The position numbers were made by a program, and so were the translations under genes. A stretch of DNA of 64,000 bases from Armatimonadota bacterium. GTDB lineage: Bacteria; Armatimonadota; Zipacnadia; Zipacnadales; JABUFB01. Below, piece after piece: positions 25,083 through 33,859 of this stretch (positions are counted from its first letter, which is position 1; each line of letters opens with the position of its first letter). The DNA lies in the NCBI GenBank assembly GCA_013314775.1, contig JABUFB010000008.1, positions 1 through 64,000 on the forward strand, given 5' to 3'. Under the pieces are notes generated by a model. The model did no database searches. It worked only from the letters and a program-made list of their open reading frames with translations, and was not told where the DNA came from.

Positions 25083-28031
25083 TTATTCCGCCAAACGGTC
25101 CAGAATCGTTCGTGCAGTCGCGCCCGCGCGCGGGTGATCGCGATGTTCCTCGGCCCAGGCCCGTAGTTCGGCCTCAAGCGCGGAGGCCTCGTCAGTGCGG
25201 CCGAGCTCCCGCAGAGCCAGAAGCTGCCACCAGTCGGCGTCGCGGTTGTGTCCGTGGGGCTCGGCCGCCGCTGCCTCCAGCAGTTGAGAGCGGCGCCCTG
25301 CATCCCCGACGGCCCCTGCCTGCTCCGCAGCAAGCCAGTAGAGAAGGGCGTCAGAGTCTCGGGAACGCTTGCCCACGCCGAGATTGCGGGGGTAGGTCAG
25401 GGCAAGCTCGAGATCGGCGAGGGCAGCTCTGTGGTCGCCGGATTCCGCGTGCTTCCGGGCGCGGCCAGAGAGACAGTCAGTCCAAAGGCCCCGCATGTGA
25501 TGGGCGCCTTCCCACGGGAAGTAGCGGTGGGAGGTGAGCAGCGCGAGAGCCTCATCGAACCGTTCCAGGCGGACGAGAAGTTCGGCCTCACGCCCGGCTA
25601 TCTGCCATTTGCTCCTGACCTCAGGGGGACTGCTCGCAAGCACTTGCCACAGTTCATCATCACTGGCCCCAAGCTTGTCGCCCATGACCTGGATCAGGCT
25701 CAGGTAGTAGCGGTAGTCCTGGGGATTGCGGGCGATGGCGTTCCGGTAATGGGTCGCCGATGCCTCCGCATTGTCCTCCCAGGCCAGACTGCCGTAGGCC
25801 AGGTTGCGATGCAACACGGCGAAAGAGTCATCAATCTCCAGCGCTGCGCGCCACTGTGCCATGGCATCCTCGCCACGGTCGAGGGAAGCAAGAAGGTTGC
25901 CGTAGAGGTACCGGGCTTTCCAGTCGGAAGGATTAGCCTCGATCGCGCGAGCGAGGACCGGCACCTCTTCCAGGCGGCTGGGGAAGCAGAAATCCACGGG
26001 GCAGGCCGCCGCGCGCTCGAAGGCCCGGTCTGCCCGATCCTTTTCCCCCAGCTTCTCGTAAAACCAGGCGAGGACATACTGGGTCATGGGGTAGTTGGAA
26101 GCGCCGGGACAGTGTTCGAGGGCGAGCTCCATGACTCTCACTGCAACACGGGGCTCTTGGCGGACCGCGTACTCAAGCCATCGTTCGACATCGCCGCGAC
26201 AACGTTTGATGAACCCTCGCAGCCCCTGTTCCGGCGTGATTCCAGGCGGTGGGAGGAACAGGTCGCCAGTGAGCAAGGCGTGTCCCGACGCAATCCCATA
26301 CGGCAGAACGCCGGGATCCAGCATCTCCCCGGGCCCTTCCTGATCTCTGATGGTGGCCATTAGCTCGGGGAATGAGTATACGTGGCCTTCCATGGTTCGC
26401 ATGCTGCGGGCCAGGGCGTCCTCGGCTCCGAGTAGATCTCCCGCCCGTCGGCGCGCCACGCCAAGGAGATGCCAACCCTCGGCGCAATCGGGGTTGCGGA
26501 AGGTAGCCTCCTCGAGGTGGGCGATTGCGTCTTCGTACTTTGCGGAGCGGATATCGAGAAGGCCCAGGCCGATATGCGCCTGTGAGAACCCGGGGTCGAT
26601 GCTCAGGACACGGGTGAAAAGATCGCGCGCCCGAGAGTGCTCCAAACGCTTGAGGGCGGAGTTGGCGAGAACGCACAGCTCTTCGCAGTTCGCGTGCTCC
26701 TCTGACGGCGGCTGCCGGGGTTTGTCTTCGCCGGTCTCCGCAACTTTCGGCTGACACATGTGCCAAGGTGGGTGCTTGTAGGCGATGATCGGGCCGTCGA
26801 TCTCGTGGTGGGTAAGCTCCAGCCTGTATCGGCTGTCCGGACCGGCCCCCTCGGGAAGCGGGATGGTCGCGGCAAAGGGCGCTCTGGGCCCGACCAACAA
26901 CTCAGCTGACCAGACGGTGACGTCGTTGTGCGTGAGCGCCAGTACAGCGCCCTCGAACTCCGTGGTCGTTAGCGCGCCGACACGAATCTGGTCCCCAATG
27001 AGCTGGAAATTGAGAATTCCGCCCTCGTCGGCGCAGACCCAGCCACCCATGCCGTGTTCGGGCATCCACACACTGTCAAGTCGCACCGTCTCGTTCGGCT
27101 GGATGAACTCCCAAATGCTCTGGGTTTCGTAACGGCCGGACTGGATTTCGACGTATTGCCCATCCTCGTCCGTGAGCAGATCCACCCAGATCATGCCATC
27201 ATCGCCGGTGCCCCAGGTGAAGTACTTCTTCCCCTGCATCTCGTGACGGTCGGCCACGTGCACCATGCCGAAGTCGATGTCATCATAGTGACAGCCGAAG
27301 TAATCTTCACGAACGTCCAGGGTGAAGATGTCATCGGCATGATCATGAGCAGTGTAGCGGGAAATGTCGGTTCCGTCGGCCTTGACGGGGTAGTCAACAA
27401 TGCCGCCGGAGACCCTGGCCTTGCGTGCCGGATACACGAGCCGCAGGTCATCCCTGGCCGGCACAGCGGAATTGTTCCAGAACCAGTACCGCTGTTTGTA
27501 GGGCATGGGATTGGTCAGCGTCACCTGCTCGTGCAGGGCGCGTTCGCCTTCATACAGGAGAAGGTCAACCACCCATTCCATTCGGCTCACTCGGCACGTA
27601 TTTTCGATACTGATTTGCGCGCTGTCTTTCCACTGTTCCAAGCTCCAACTCACCGCGTCGACGGTGGTATACGTGTGCCCCATGGGAAAGTTGAACTCGA
27701 TCCCTCCGGAGATCCAGGCACCGCGGGTAGCGACGAGACCGTATTTGATCACATTGTTGCGGTAGAAAACCTCTCTCTTGCAGACTTTGTCGTACAACGA
27801 GTACAGATGCCCGCCCAGTTCGGGAAGAACAATGCAATGGAGGAAGTCATTCTCAAGGTGCAGCGCCACCCACTTACGCACTGATGGCGGCCCTTCCAGC
27901 ACATCATCCTGGAGCGGGTACGGGTAGACCGCCCACGAGCTATTCTGCCGCTGAAATGGCGGATTGGGGTCTTCGGGGCCAAGGGGGTAGGTGGGGATGC
28001 CGATCTTGTTCTGCCAGGCGCGAACAGACAT
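25083..28031 (-). CDS. DUF5107 domain protein with TPR repeats
   Basis: A 982-residue protein. Residues about 25-330 form the DUF5107 domain (VLPELGGHLYSLYDK; GGIEFNFPMGHTYTT; YFTWGTGDDGM; WMPEHGMGG), a galactose-mutarotase-like beta fold found in putative sugar-processing proteins. From about 450 to the end there are many tetratricopeptide repeats (SALKRLEHSRARDLFTRVL, AHIGLGLLDIRSAKYEDAI), usually protein-binding. No signal peptide is visible, so it may act in the cytoplasm, perhaps on oligosaccharides imported from the secreted hydrolases. ATG 28031 has GAGGTG upstream; the frame is open upstream without coding character. It is first in an apparent operon with the Gfo/Idh/MocA and FAD oxidoreductases. 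Confidence 0.8.
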   Translation of the reverse strand: MSVRAWQNKIGIPTYPLGPEDPNPPFQRQNSSWAVYPYPLQDDVLEGPPSVRKWVALHLENDFLHCIVLPELGGHLYSLYDKVCKREVFYRNNVIKYGLVATRGAWISGGIEFNFPMGHTYTTVDAVSWSLEQWKDSAQISIENTCRVSRMEWVVDLLLYEGERALHEQVTLTNPMPYKQRYWFWNNSAVPARDDLRLVYPARKARVSGGIVDYPVKADGTDISRYTAHDHADDIFTLDVREDYFGCHYDDIDFGMVHVADRHEMQGKKYFTWGTGDDGMIWVDLLTDEDGQYVEIQSGRYETQSIWEFIQPNETVRLDSVWMPEHGMGGWVCADEGGILNFQLIGDQIRVGALTTTEFEGAVLALTHNDVTVWSAELLVGPRAPFAATIPLPEGAGPDSRYRLELTHHEIDGPIIAYKHPPWHMCQPKVAETGEDKPRQPPSEEHANCEELCVLANSALKRLEHSRARDLFTRVLSIDPGFSQAHIGLGLLDIRSAKYEDAIAHLEEATFRNPDCAEGWHLLGVARRRAGDLLGAEDALARSMRTMEGHVYSFPELMATIRDQEGPGEMLDPGVLPYGIASGHALLTGDLFLPPPGITPEQGLRGFIKRCRGDVERWLEYAVRQEPRVAVRVMELALEHCPGASNYPMTQYVLAWFYEKLGEKDRADRAFERAAACPVDFCFPSRLEEVPVLARAIEANPSDWKARYLYGNLLASLDRGEDAMAQWRAALEIDDSFAVLHRNLAYGSLAWEDNAEASATHYRNAIARNPQDYRYYLSLIQVMGDKLGASDDELWQVLASSPPEVRSKWQIAGREAELLVRLERFDEALALLTSHRYFPWEGAHHMRGLWTDCLSGRARKHAESGDHRAALADLELALTYPRNLGVGKRSRDSDALLYWLAAEQAGAVGDAGRRSQLLEAAAAEPHGHNRDADWWQLLALRELGRTDEASALEAELRAWAEEHRDHPRAGATARTILDRLAE

Positions 28032-28160
28032 GGTGCACCTCGAATGCTGTTGGGTAGGGCAGCCAACGGAGCGCAGACGCTGCGTTCCGTGGGAGCCGGA
28101 TGGCTTTCGACGGGGAAAGTTGGAATTCCTCCGCAAACAACCGGGACGGTTGAGTTGCGA

Positions 28161-29822
28161 TCAGTTCAGACCGGAGACCGTGACCAGCGTTGCTCCGGCG
28201 GCCGAATACACCAGGATGCGCCGGGCATCCGGACCAGCGGAGGGAGGGGATGCGTAGTACGTCCCCTTGAAAGCACACGCTGGGCGTGGTAGAGAGCCAT
28301 CAACCGGCGTGGCGTAGACGTCGTAGGTCTTGCGGGCATTGCGCATGAGGAACAGGATCGACTTGCCGTCGGGCATGAAGCTGGGGTAGTAGATGATCTC
28401 CGGGTCCTCCACGAGCACGTTGGTCTTGTCGGGTTTGTCGGCGGGATGGAAAGAGAGCCGCCAAAGGCGCTCGGGAGTGTATGTGACAGAGAGCGTCACG
28501 AAGCCGGTCCCCGTCGGACTCCATGTGATATGCTGGAAGCTGTAACCGGGTGGAGGAGAGACCAGCACCTCCTGCGGCGCGTTCACCGCGTCCTGGGCGA
28601 TTAGAATGCCGCGACCCCTGCGGGGCACGTATCCGTCGAAGCACAGGCGCTTTCCGTCAGGGTGCCAGCATGGGATGCCAACAGACTGCCCCGAGTGTAC
28701 GAGCCGCACGTCGGTGCCGTCTGCGTTGACGGTGCGAAGCTCGTATTCCCAGGTCTTTTTTCCATCCTTCTCTACCTCGTGGTACGACCGCAATGCCAGA
28801 CGCGTCCCGTCCGGTGACCAGCCGATGCCCGAAGGGTAGCCGTCCACGGTGAGGAGCGGCCTGGCATCCTGGGGTGCCGCGGCCGAGCAGACCAGGAGCT
28901 GTCTATTGGCGGTGGCACCGGCACCTGTGTACGCGATCTGTGTTCCGTCGGGGGAGAACAGGAAATAGTTCCCGCGAATCTCCAGGGAGCTTTCGTAAAG
29001 CGGGTAGAGGTTGTTGCGCAGGACCCACGTCTCGGGCCGGCAGGGCTCCAGGCGGGTGAAGGCCAGCCAGTGCTCCCGGGCCTGCGCTGTCTGGCCCCGT
29101 TGCGCCAGGATTTTCCCGGCCAACAATCGAGCGCGGGCAGCATCCGGGTGACGTGCGATCACATCCAGAAGGCGCTGCAGGGCTCCTGATGTGTCATACT
29201 CCGCAAGATCCACTTCCGCTCTGGCGGTCAGCGCGTCGGCCATCTCGGGCGCTGCGGCGAGAGCAAAATCTACCGAAAGGCGTGCCTCGAAGCGACGCTC
29301 GGGGTCATCCAGTAGAATGCGTCCGATGCCCACGTGGGCAGCGACGTTGGCGCGGTCCATGGCAAGAGCGTCCTGGTAGATGGACAGGGCTTCATCCGCC
29401 CGACCGATCTCGTGAAGTGCCGATGCGAGACGAACGCTGACGTCCGGGTCGGGCTGGAGGAACAGGAGAGCTTCGTAGCAGTCCGCAGCGGTTGAAAATG
29501 CACCACAGCGCATGGCAAGACGTCCGCAGGCCTGGAGGGCGTGTCGGTTGTCTGGCTCATTCTCCATCCATTTGCGGGCAGCCTGGAAGGCCGATTCGAT
29601 CTCACCTGCGTCTTCCAGGCGGGACACTTCGGCCCCGTAGTCGTCTATTGCGAAGGTGACTGACGGAAGGACCAGAGAAGAAAGCACGAACGTCAAGAGG
29701 GGGATGGCGGCGGTCAAGAACACCACTCCAAAGCATTCGCAAGAGCGGCCGGGATCAGGCTGATGCTCCGGGCCGGATGCCACTTGGAGGCCTTTCGCCC
29801 TCCATCCACTCTCTACCTGCAT
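28161..29822 (-). CDS. TPR protein with C-terminal TolB/WD40-like beta-propeller
   Basis: About 553 residues. A hydrophobic segment (VVFLTAAIPLLTFVLSSLVL) near residues 33-52 acts as signal or anchor. Then come several TPRs (about 60-270; AADCYEALLFLQPDPDV, ADEALSIYQDALAMDRANV) and from about 290 a six-bladed PD40/TolB-like propeller with repeated FSPDGTQIAY, WSPDGTRLAL and FMPDGKSILF strands. Such proteins probably bind partners or ligands in the cell envelope; no enzyme motif is visible. The start is uncertain: ATG 29822 gives an unusual hydrophilic leader, and a GTG closer to the hydrophobic segment may be the true start. It lies 129 nt upstream of the DUF5107 gene on the same strand. Confidence 0.72.
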   Translation of the reverse strand: MQVESGWRAKGLQVASGPEHQPDPGRSCECFGVVFLTAAIPLLTFVLSSLVLPSVTFAIDDYGAEVSRLEDAGEIESAFQAARKWMENEPDNRHALQACGRLAMRCGAFSTAADCYEALLFLQPDPDVSVRLASALHEIGRADEALSIYQDALAMDRANVAAHVGIGRILLDDPERRFEARLSVDFALAAAPEMADALTARAEVDLAEYDTSGALQRLLDVIARHPDAARARLLAGKILAQRGQTAQAREHWLAFTRLEPCRPETWVLRNNLYPLYESSLEIRGNYFLFSPDGTQIAYTGAGATANRQLLVCSAAAPQDARPLLTVDGYPSGIGWSPDGTRLALRSYHEVEKDGKKTWEYELRTVNADGTDVRLVHSGQSVGIPCWHPDGKRLCFDGYVPRRGRGILIAQDAVNAPQEVLVSPPPGYSFQHITWSPTGTGFVTLSVTYTPERLWRLSFHPADKPDKTNVLVEDPEIIYYPSFMPDGKSILFLMRNARKTYDVYATPVDGSLPRPACAFKGTYYASPPSAGPDARRILVYSAAGATLVTVSGLN

Positions 29823-29845
29823 GGATACCCAGGGCCCAGAACTGA

Positions 29846-29872
29846 ACTGGCTCCGCTTGGGGCGGAGCCAGT
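29846..29872. repeat. 11-bp inverted repeat (hairpin)
   Basis: 29846-29856 ACTGGCTCCGC pairs perfectly with 29862-29872 GCGGAGCCAGT across a 5-nt loop. It sits just upstream of the TPR-propeller gene and downstream of the large surface-protein gene on the same strand. There is no clear T-run on either side, so it may be an attenuator, a weak terminator or an mRNA-stabilising hairpin. Confidence 0.55.
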
Positions 29873-29974
29873 CAGGTGCGCAGATGTTCAAGGCGGCCGG
29901 CGTTCAGCGAGTTCGTAAGCGAGTCCTGCCGTTCGACCTCACTTCGCGCAATTCGGTCCCAGGCCCCCCCCCGG

Positions 29975-30029
29975 GGGCTCCCTCAGAGGAAGGACCGTTC
30001 GACCGCCTTGAAAGCGGTGAAGGGAGCCC
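29975..30029. repeat. nested inverted repeat downstream of the surface-protein gene
   Basis: The outer arms GGGCTCCCT (29975-29983) and AGGGAGCCC (30021-30029) enclose a second hairpin (ACCGCC..GGCGGT type around 30002-30018). A run of C/G precedes it at 29964-29977. On the - strand it follows the stop of the surface-protein gene (30050) and may act as a terminator or 3' stability element. Confidence 0.45.
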
Positions 30030-30049
30030 GGGAACAAGGCGGGCGACCA

Positions 30050-33000
30050 TTAGCACCCCCAGCGATGCCGGTCGCGAGTCCGCTTGGAGCTCTTCTGGCG
30101 GTACACATCCACCTTGACAGTGTTGCTCTTGGTAACCTCGCCGTCGATCCCGACGTAAGCGGTGTTGGACAGAGTGCAGACCTTCTCTTTTCCGCAATTG
30201 TACCCACCGCTGCCGCAGGTGAAGTCAATGCGGGCTTCGCTGTCAGCCTCGACGGAGCATTGCCGGCTCTCGCGCCAGTCCTCCACCTTGACCTTGATCA
30301 GGAAGTAATGGTCGCCGGTCTCCAATGTAACGTCCTTCCAGACCACCGTGCGCTTGGAGCTGATGTACTGTGCACTCGGTGTCGCGCCGACCAGCTTCAG
30401 TCCGGTCGGGAGCTTGTCCCAGATTGTAACCGTTGCGGGCCCGTTTTCCACAGTCACCTTCAGAGCGTAGATGATGGTGTCGCCCACCACGACCTCATCA
30501 TCGGACACGGCCTTGGTGATCGTCACCACTGGGTCGGGAGTGGCGCCGGAGTTGTCCGGGGTGGGGTTGCCCGGGTTCTCGGGATTCGCTGGCGGCGTCA
30601 CTTCGTCACCGAGCTTCGCGTAGGCGATGTTGGTCAGTTTGATGGTGCCGGGATGGCAGGCGAAGGATATGGAGCCCATACTGCTGCCAGTCCAGGATGC
30701 CGGAACGAGCTGGAAGTTGGGAACAGACGCGCTAAGCTGGTCCCAGACCTCGAACTCCACCTCGTTGCTTACAACCCATTCGGTGCCGCTCGGAGCCCCG
30801 GCATCGCCGGCCGGGAGCTTGGTGATCTTCGCGACGAGCACCAGGTTGGTGACGCTTGGGCCGGCTGGCAGCGGAACGGTCCACTTGACATAGCCACCGG
30901 CCGACACGAACTGCCCGCCGGCGCTGGCGGTCACGAAGCTCAGGCAGCTGTCCAGGTAGTCGCGCACTTCAACCTGCCGGGCAGCGCTGAGTTCTGCGCG
31001 CACCGTGATGGTGAAGGCCATGTAGCTGCCAATTACCGGGGTAGGATCGCTGCTGGCGTTGCCCAGATTGTTGATGGTATCCGCGAGGTTGTGGATAGTC
31101 TCGAGATCGGCCCCTGGAGTGTTCAGGGCTTCTTCGGCCATCCGCAGGAAGGCAGAGTGTGCCGCGCCGTCGGCCATTGCGAAGACGCCGGACACGTAGT
31201 TGAGCTCGCAGGCCAGCAGCTGCTTCAGGGTCTTGGAGGTCCAGTCATTGCTGTTGCTGGACATAATGTTGAATGCCGCGGTCAGAGCAGCGTCTTCAGA
31301 TGCCTTGTCGCCAGGGATGGCTGCCGGGATCAGGTTCTTGTAGGGGTTGTCCAGGTAGAAATCCCGCACCAGGTTCAGCCACGTGATGTACTGCGTCCGG
31401 GTAACCTGCGTGCCGCTCTTGCAGTCTCGGATCTTCTGAGCGTTGTTCTTCCAGAAGCCAATGGTGTGGCACTCGCCCACCATCTTGCCGCCGGTCTTCT
31501 CGATCGTGATCTCGTCCTCATCTTCGCGAACCAGGCCGGCGTCCCAGGTAAGATCCGTGATACCGGGGAACAGGATGGTGCCGACCGTGGTCCCGTCAGA
31601 CGCCGCATCTGAATCTGCCGCGTTGTCACCGGCGTCCTGGGTGGTGAAGCTGTAGCCGGATGGCAGCTCAAAGCTCACCGAGTATGCTCCCGGCTCCAGT
31701 TCGTCGAACAGGTAGAACCCATCCTCATCGGTCAGCATGCTGTCTACTTCGGCGCCATTGCCGTCAAGCAGCTTGACCAGCACCCCGGACACGCCATCTT
31801 CATCATCGTCCTGGATGCCGTTCTCGTTGGCATCGAGCCAGACATAGTCACCGATAGCCGCCGGAAGGACAACCAGCCCGGCATCCCAGGTGAGGTCGGT
31901 CTCGCCGGGGTCGAGCGTGGTCGACACGGTCTTCCCGTCCACGTTGGCATCGGAGTCGATCGCGTCGTCACCAGCGTTCTGCTTCGTGAACCCGAAGGAA
32001 GCGTTGGGATTGACAAAGGTGATGGAGTAATCGCCAGGCTCCAGGCCGTCGAAGAGATAAAGGCCGTTCTCATCAGTGGTTTCAGTCGGCCCCAGCGGGT
32101 CGCCGTTCCCGTCGCACAGGAGCACCGTGATACCGGGTACGGGAAGCTCGCTGGAGTCCTGAAGGCCGTCGCGGTCCAGATCGAACCAGACCCGGTCGCC
32201 GATGGCCGCAGGGAGCTGGTAGAGACCGCAGTCCCAGGTCAGGTCCTGCTCACTGGGTGCGAGATCGGTTGCCACAGTGCGGCGGACACTCGGGCTGCTG
32301 AGTTCCTGATCCGCGTCGGAGTCGAGTGCCCGATCTCCACCGGCGTTCGGGGTAACGAAGCCATAGCCGGCAGGCGGCTGGAATGAGACATAGTAGCTGC
32401 CGGGCTTCAGGCCCTGGAACAGGTACTTGCCATCAGAGCCGGTGGTCTGCGTGGCGATAACCTCATCATTGTCGTCGTAGAGGGTGACGATTGCCCCGGC
32501 CACCCCCGGCTCGCCCGGGTCCTGAACGTTGTCCCTGTTCTTGTCCAGCCAGACGAAGTCACCAATGGACGCAGGCGGAAGGTCAGGCGTGTCGATGGTA
32601 TAGCCGAAGTCCACATGCTTGCGATGGTCACCCTTGAAGCCGGCGATATCGTTGGCAACCTGGGAATACTCGGTCAGCTCGCCGGTTGACCAATCATACG
32701 GCGGCTCCGGCCATACGGCGTTGTTCTTGGTCATGAAGCCGCGGTAACCAGGGAACGTGCCTGTCGGCCAGTTGAAGACTTGTCCGGGCACTTGCGGATA
32801 GGCCAGAACGATATTGCCGTACGATGCCTTCAGGGCATTAGTTTCATGCTTGCTGAGGATCTCGCCAGCCGGATCGTCGTGACCGGTCGTGCAGGTAAGG
32901 GCTGAGAACGGACCATAGGCCGCCTCAGGCCATTCGTTGACCTTGATATACACTTCGTAACGTGCTTCATTGCGCCCAAGGGCCGCCCACTGGGCTGCCG

Positions 33001-33319
33001 TGTTCAGAGCATTGAACTCATAGTAGCCGTTGGCGTCCGTCGTGGTGCTTTTCAGCTCTAAGACGGAAGGCGTGTTGCCGTTGGGCCCGTTCAGGAAATG
33101 TAGCCGCAAGCCCACGGCGACCCCCTGAAACCCCTGCTCGCCCGCATCCCACATGCCATTCGTGAGGCCGTAGGCGCCTGGTCCTGTCCCGTCGGTGAAC
33201 ACGTATCCGCTGATCTTGCTGGCGGACTTGGTGCCCAGCGACCAGCTGGTCGCACACAGTCCGGTTAGCAGCACCACCACTAGTGCGGCGGGAAAACCCG
33301 TTCCGGACTTGCTCAACAT
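30050..33319 (-). CDS. secreted SdrD-B-repeat surface protein (adhesin/matrix-like)
   Basis: A 1089-residue secreted protein with signal peptide (GTGFPAALVVVLLTGLCATSW). After an N-terminal beta region come three consecutive SdrD-B/Cna-B-like repeats (starting near residues 250, 370 and 485; IGDFVWLDKNRDNVQD, IGDRVWFDLDRDGLQD, IGDYVWLDANENGIQD), each with Asp-rich putative Ca2+ loops and ending near DLTWDAGL or DLTWDCGL. A Cys-containing GECHTIGFWKNN segment follows, then two DUF11-like beta domains towards the C-terminus. No sortase LPxTG, PEP-CTERM or other anchor motif is seen, and the end is basic with a terminal Cys. A role in adhesion or extracellular matrix is inferred. ATG 33319 has AGGAGG 8 nt upstream. 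Confidence 0.82.
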   Translation of the reverse strand: MLSKSGTGFPAALVVVLLTGLCATSWSLGTKSASKISGYVFTDGTGPGAYGLTNGMWDAGEQGFQGVAVGLRLHFLNGPNGNTPSVLELKSTTTDANGYYEFNALNTAAQWAALGRNEARYEVYIKVNEWPEAAYGPFSALTCTTGHDDPAGEILSKHETNALKASYGNIVLAYPQVPGQVFNWPTGTFPGYRGFMTKNNAVWPEPPYDWSTGELTEYSQVANDIAGFKGDHRKHVDFGYTIDTPDLPPASIGDFVWLDKNRDNVQDPGEPGVAGAIVTLYDDNDEVIATQTTGSDGKYLFQGLKPGSYYVSFQPPAGYGFVTPNAGGDRALDSDADQELSSPSVRRTVATDLAPSEQDLTWDCGLYQLPAAIGDRVWFDLDRDGLQDSSELPVPGITVLLCDGNGDPLGPTETTDENGLYLFDGLEPGDYSITFVNPNASFGFTKQNAGDDAIDSDANVDGKTVSTTLDPGETDLTWDAGLVVLPAAIGDYVWLDANENGIQDDDEDGVSGVLVKLLDGNGAEVDSMLTDEDGFYLFDELEPGAYSVSFELPSGYSFTTQDAGDNAADSDAASDGTTVGTILFPGITDLTWDAGLVREDEDEITIEKTGGKMVGECHTIGFWKNNAQKIRDCKSGTQVTRTQYITWLNLVRDFYLDNPYKNLIPAAIPGDKASEDAALTAAFNIMSSNSNDWTSKTLKQLLACELNYVSGVFAMADGAAHSAFLRMAEEALNTPGADLETIHNLADTINNLGNASSDPTPVIGSYMAFTITVRAELSAARQVEVRDYLDSCLSFVTASAGGQFVSAGGYVKWTVPLPAGPSVTNLVLVAKITKLPAGDAGAPSGTEWVVSNEVEFEVWDQLSASVPNFQLVPASWTGSSMGSISFACHPGTIKLTNIAYAKLGDEVTPPANPENPGNPTPDNSGATPDPVVTITKAVSDDEVVVGDTIIYALKVTVENGPATVTIWDKLPTGLKLVGATPSAQYISSKRTVVWKDVTLETGDHYFLIKVKVEDWRESRQCSVEADSEARIDFTCGSGGYNCGKEKVCTLSNTAYVGIDGEVTKSNTVKVDVYRQKSSKRTRDRHRWGC

Positions 33320-33859
33320 GCTTCTTCCTCCTAATGGCATTCTGGAAGCAGATGCCTTATGATGCCCCCCTGGCATCCGCATGGAGCGAGATGACCAAGG
33401 TATATACGTCTCGTGAGCTTTGGAATAGATATCTGGAGGAAATCCGAATGAGGACCCAAGAGCAGGAACGCTTGACGACCTGCTCTGCCGTGGGTGCCCT
33501 TGGTTTCAACACCTGGCCGGGGGGGGCCTTAGTCGGAGCCACCAGAGTTGGACTTTGGGCTGTGTCTGATATTCAGTTATCGCGCTGCTGGCACAAGGTC
33601 TTCATGTCTGAGGGTTCATGTATCCCTTGGTGCACAAGTATAGTATCCAAAAGCCTATCATGAATCAATCCTTGGTCGCGCAAATAACAATCAAAAGTTG
33701 CTCAAGGTATGTTCTGACGTTGACCGCGCGCTCCATACGCGCCCAAGCCAACAGAAGCCGCCTCAAAAAGCCCTCGATTCTGCTCTGCAAACGCACGGAA
33801 GGTGTCAGGCTATAGGGTGTCGAAAGGCGCTTGGTGAGGAAAAACCCAGGAGGTCCCTA
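33320..33859. other. 540-bp gene-free region upstream of two divergent genes
   Basis: This is the longest gene-free stretch, between the surface-protein gene (-) and the M42 peptidase gene (+). It is more AT-rich than its surroundings, particularly 33640-33720. An 8-bp hairpin (33459-33466 AGAGCAGG with 33479-33486 CCTGCTCT) and a G-run at 33519-33526 lie in the leader of the surface-protein mRNA. I could not match it to a known riboswitch class or a confident promoter. A short + strand open frame here has no recognisable family and was not called. Confidence 0.5.

Noticed and set aside
33400-33600. Possible cyclic-di-GMP (GEMM-like) riboswitch in the surface-protein leader
   Set aside because: A few words such as CACAGCCCAAAG look similar, but the conserved tetraloop and pairing could not be matched.
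33283-33663. Small + strand open frame in the gene-free region
   Set aside because: No family resemblance, poor codon character, and it overlaps the start of the surface-protein gene.
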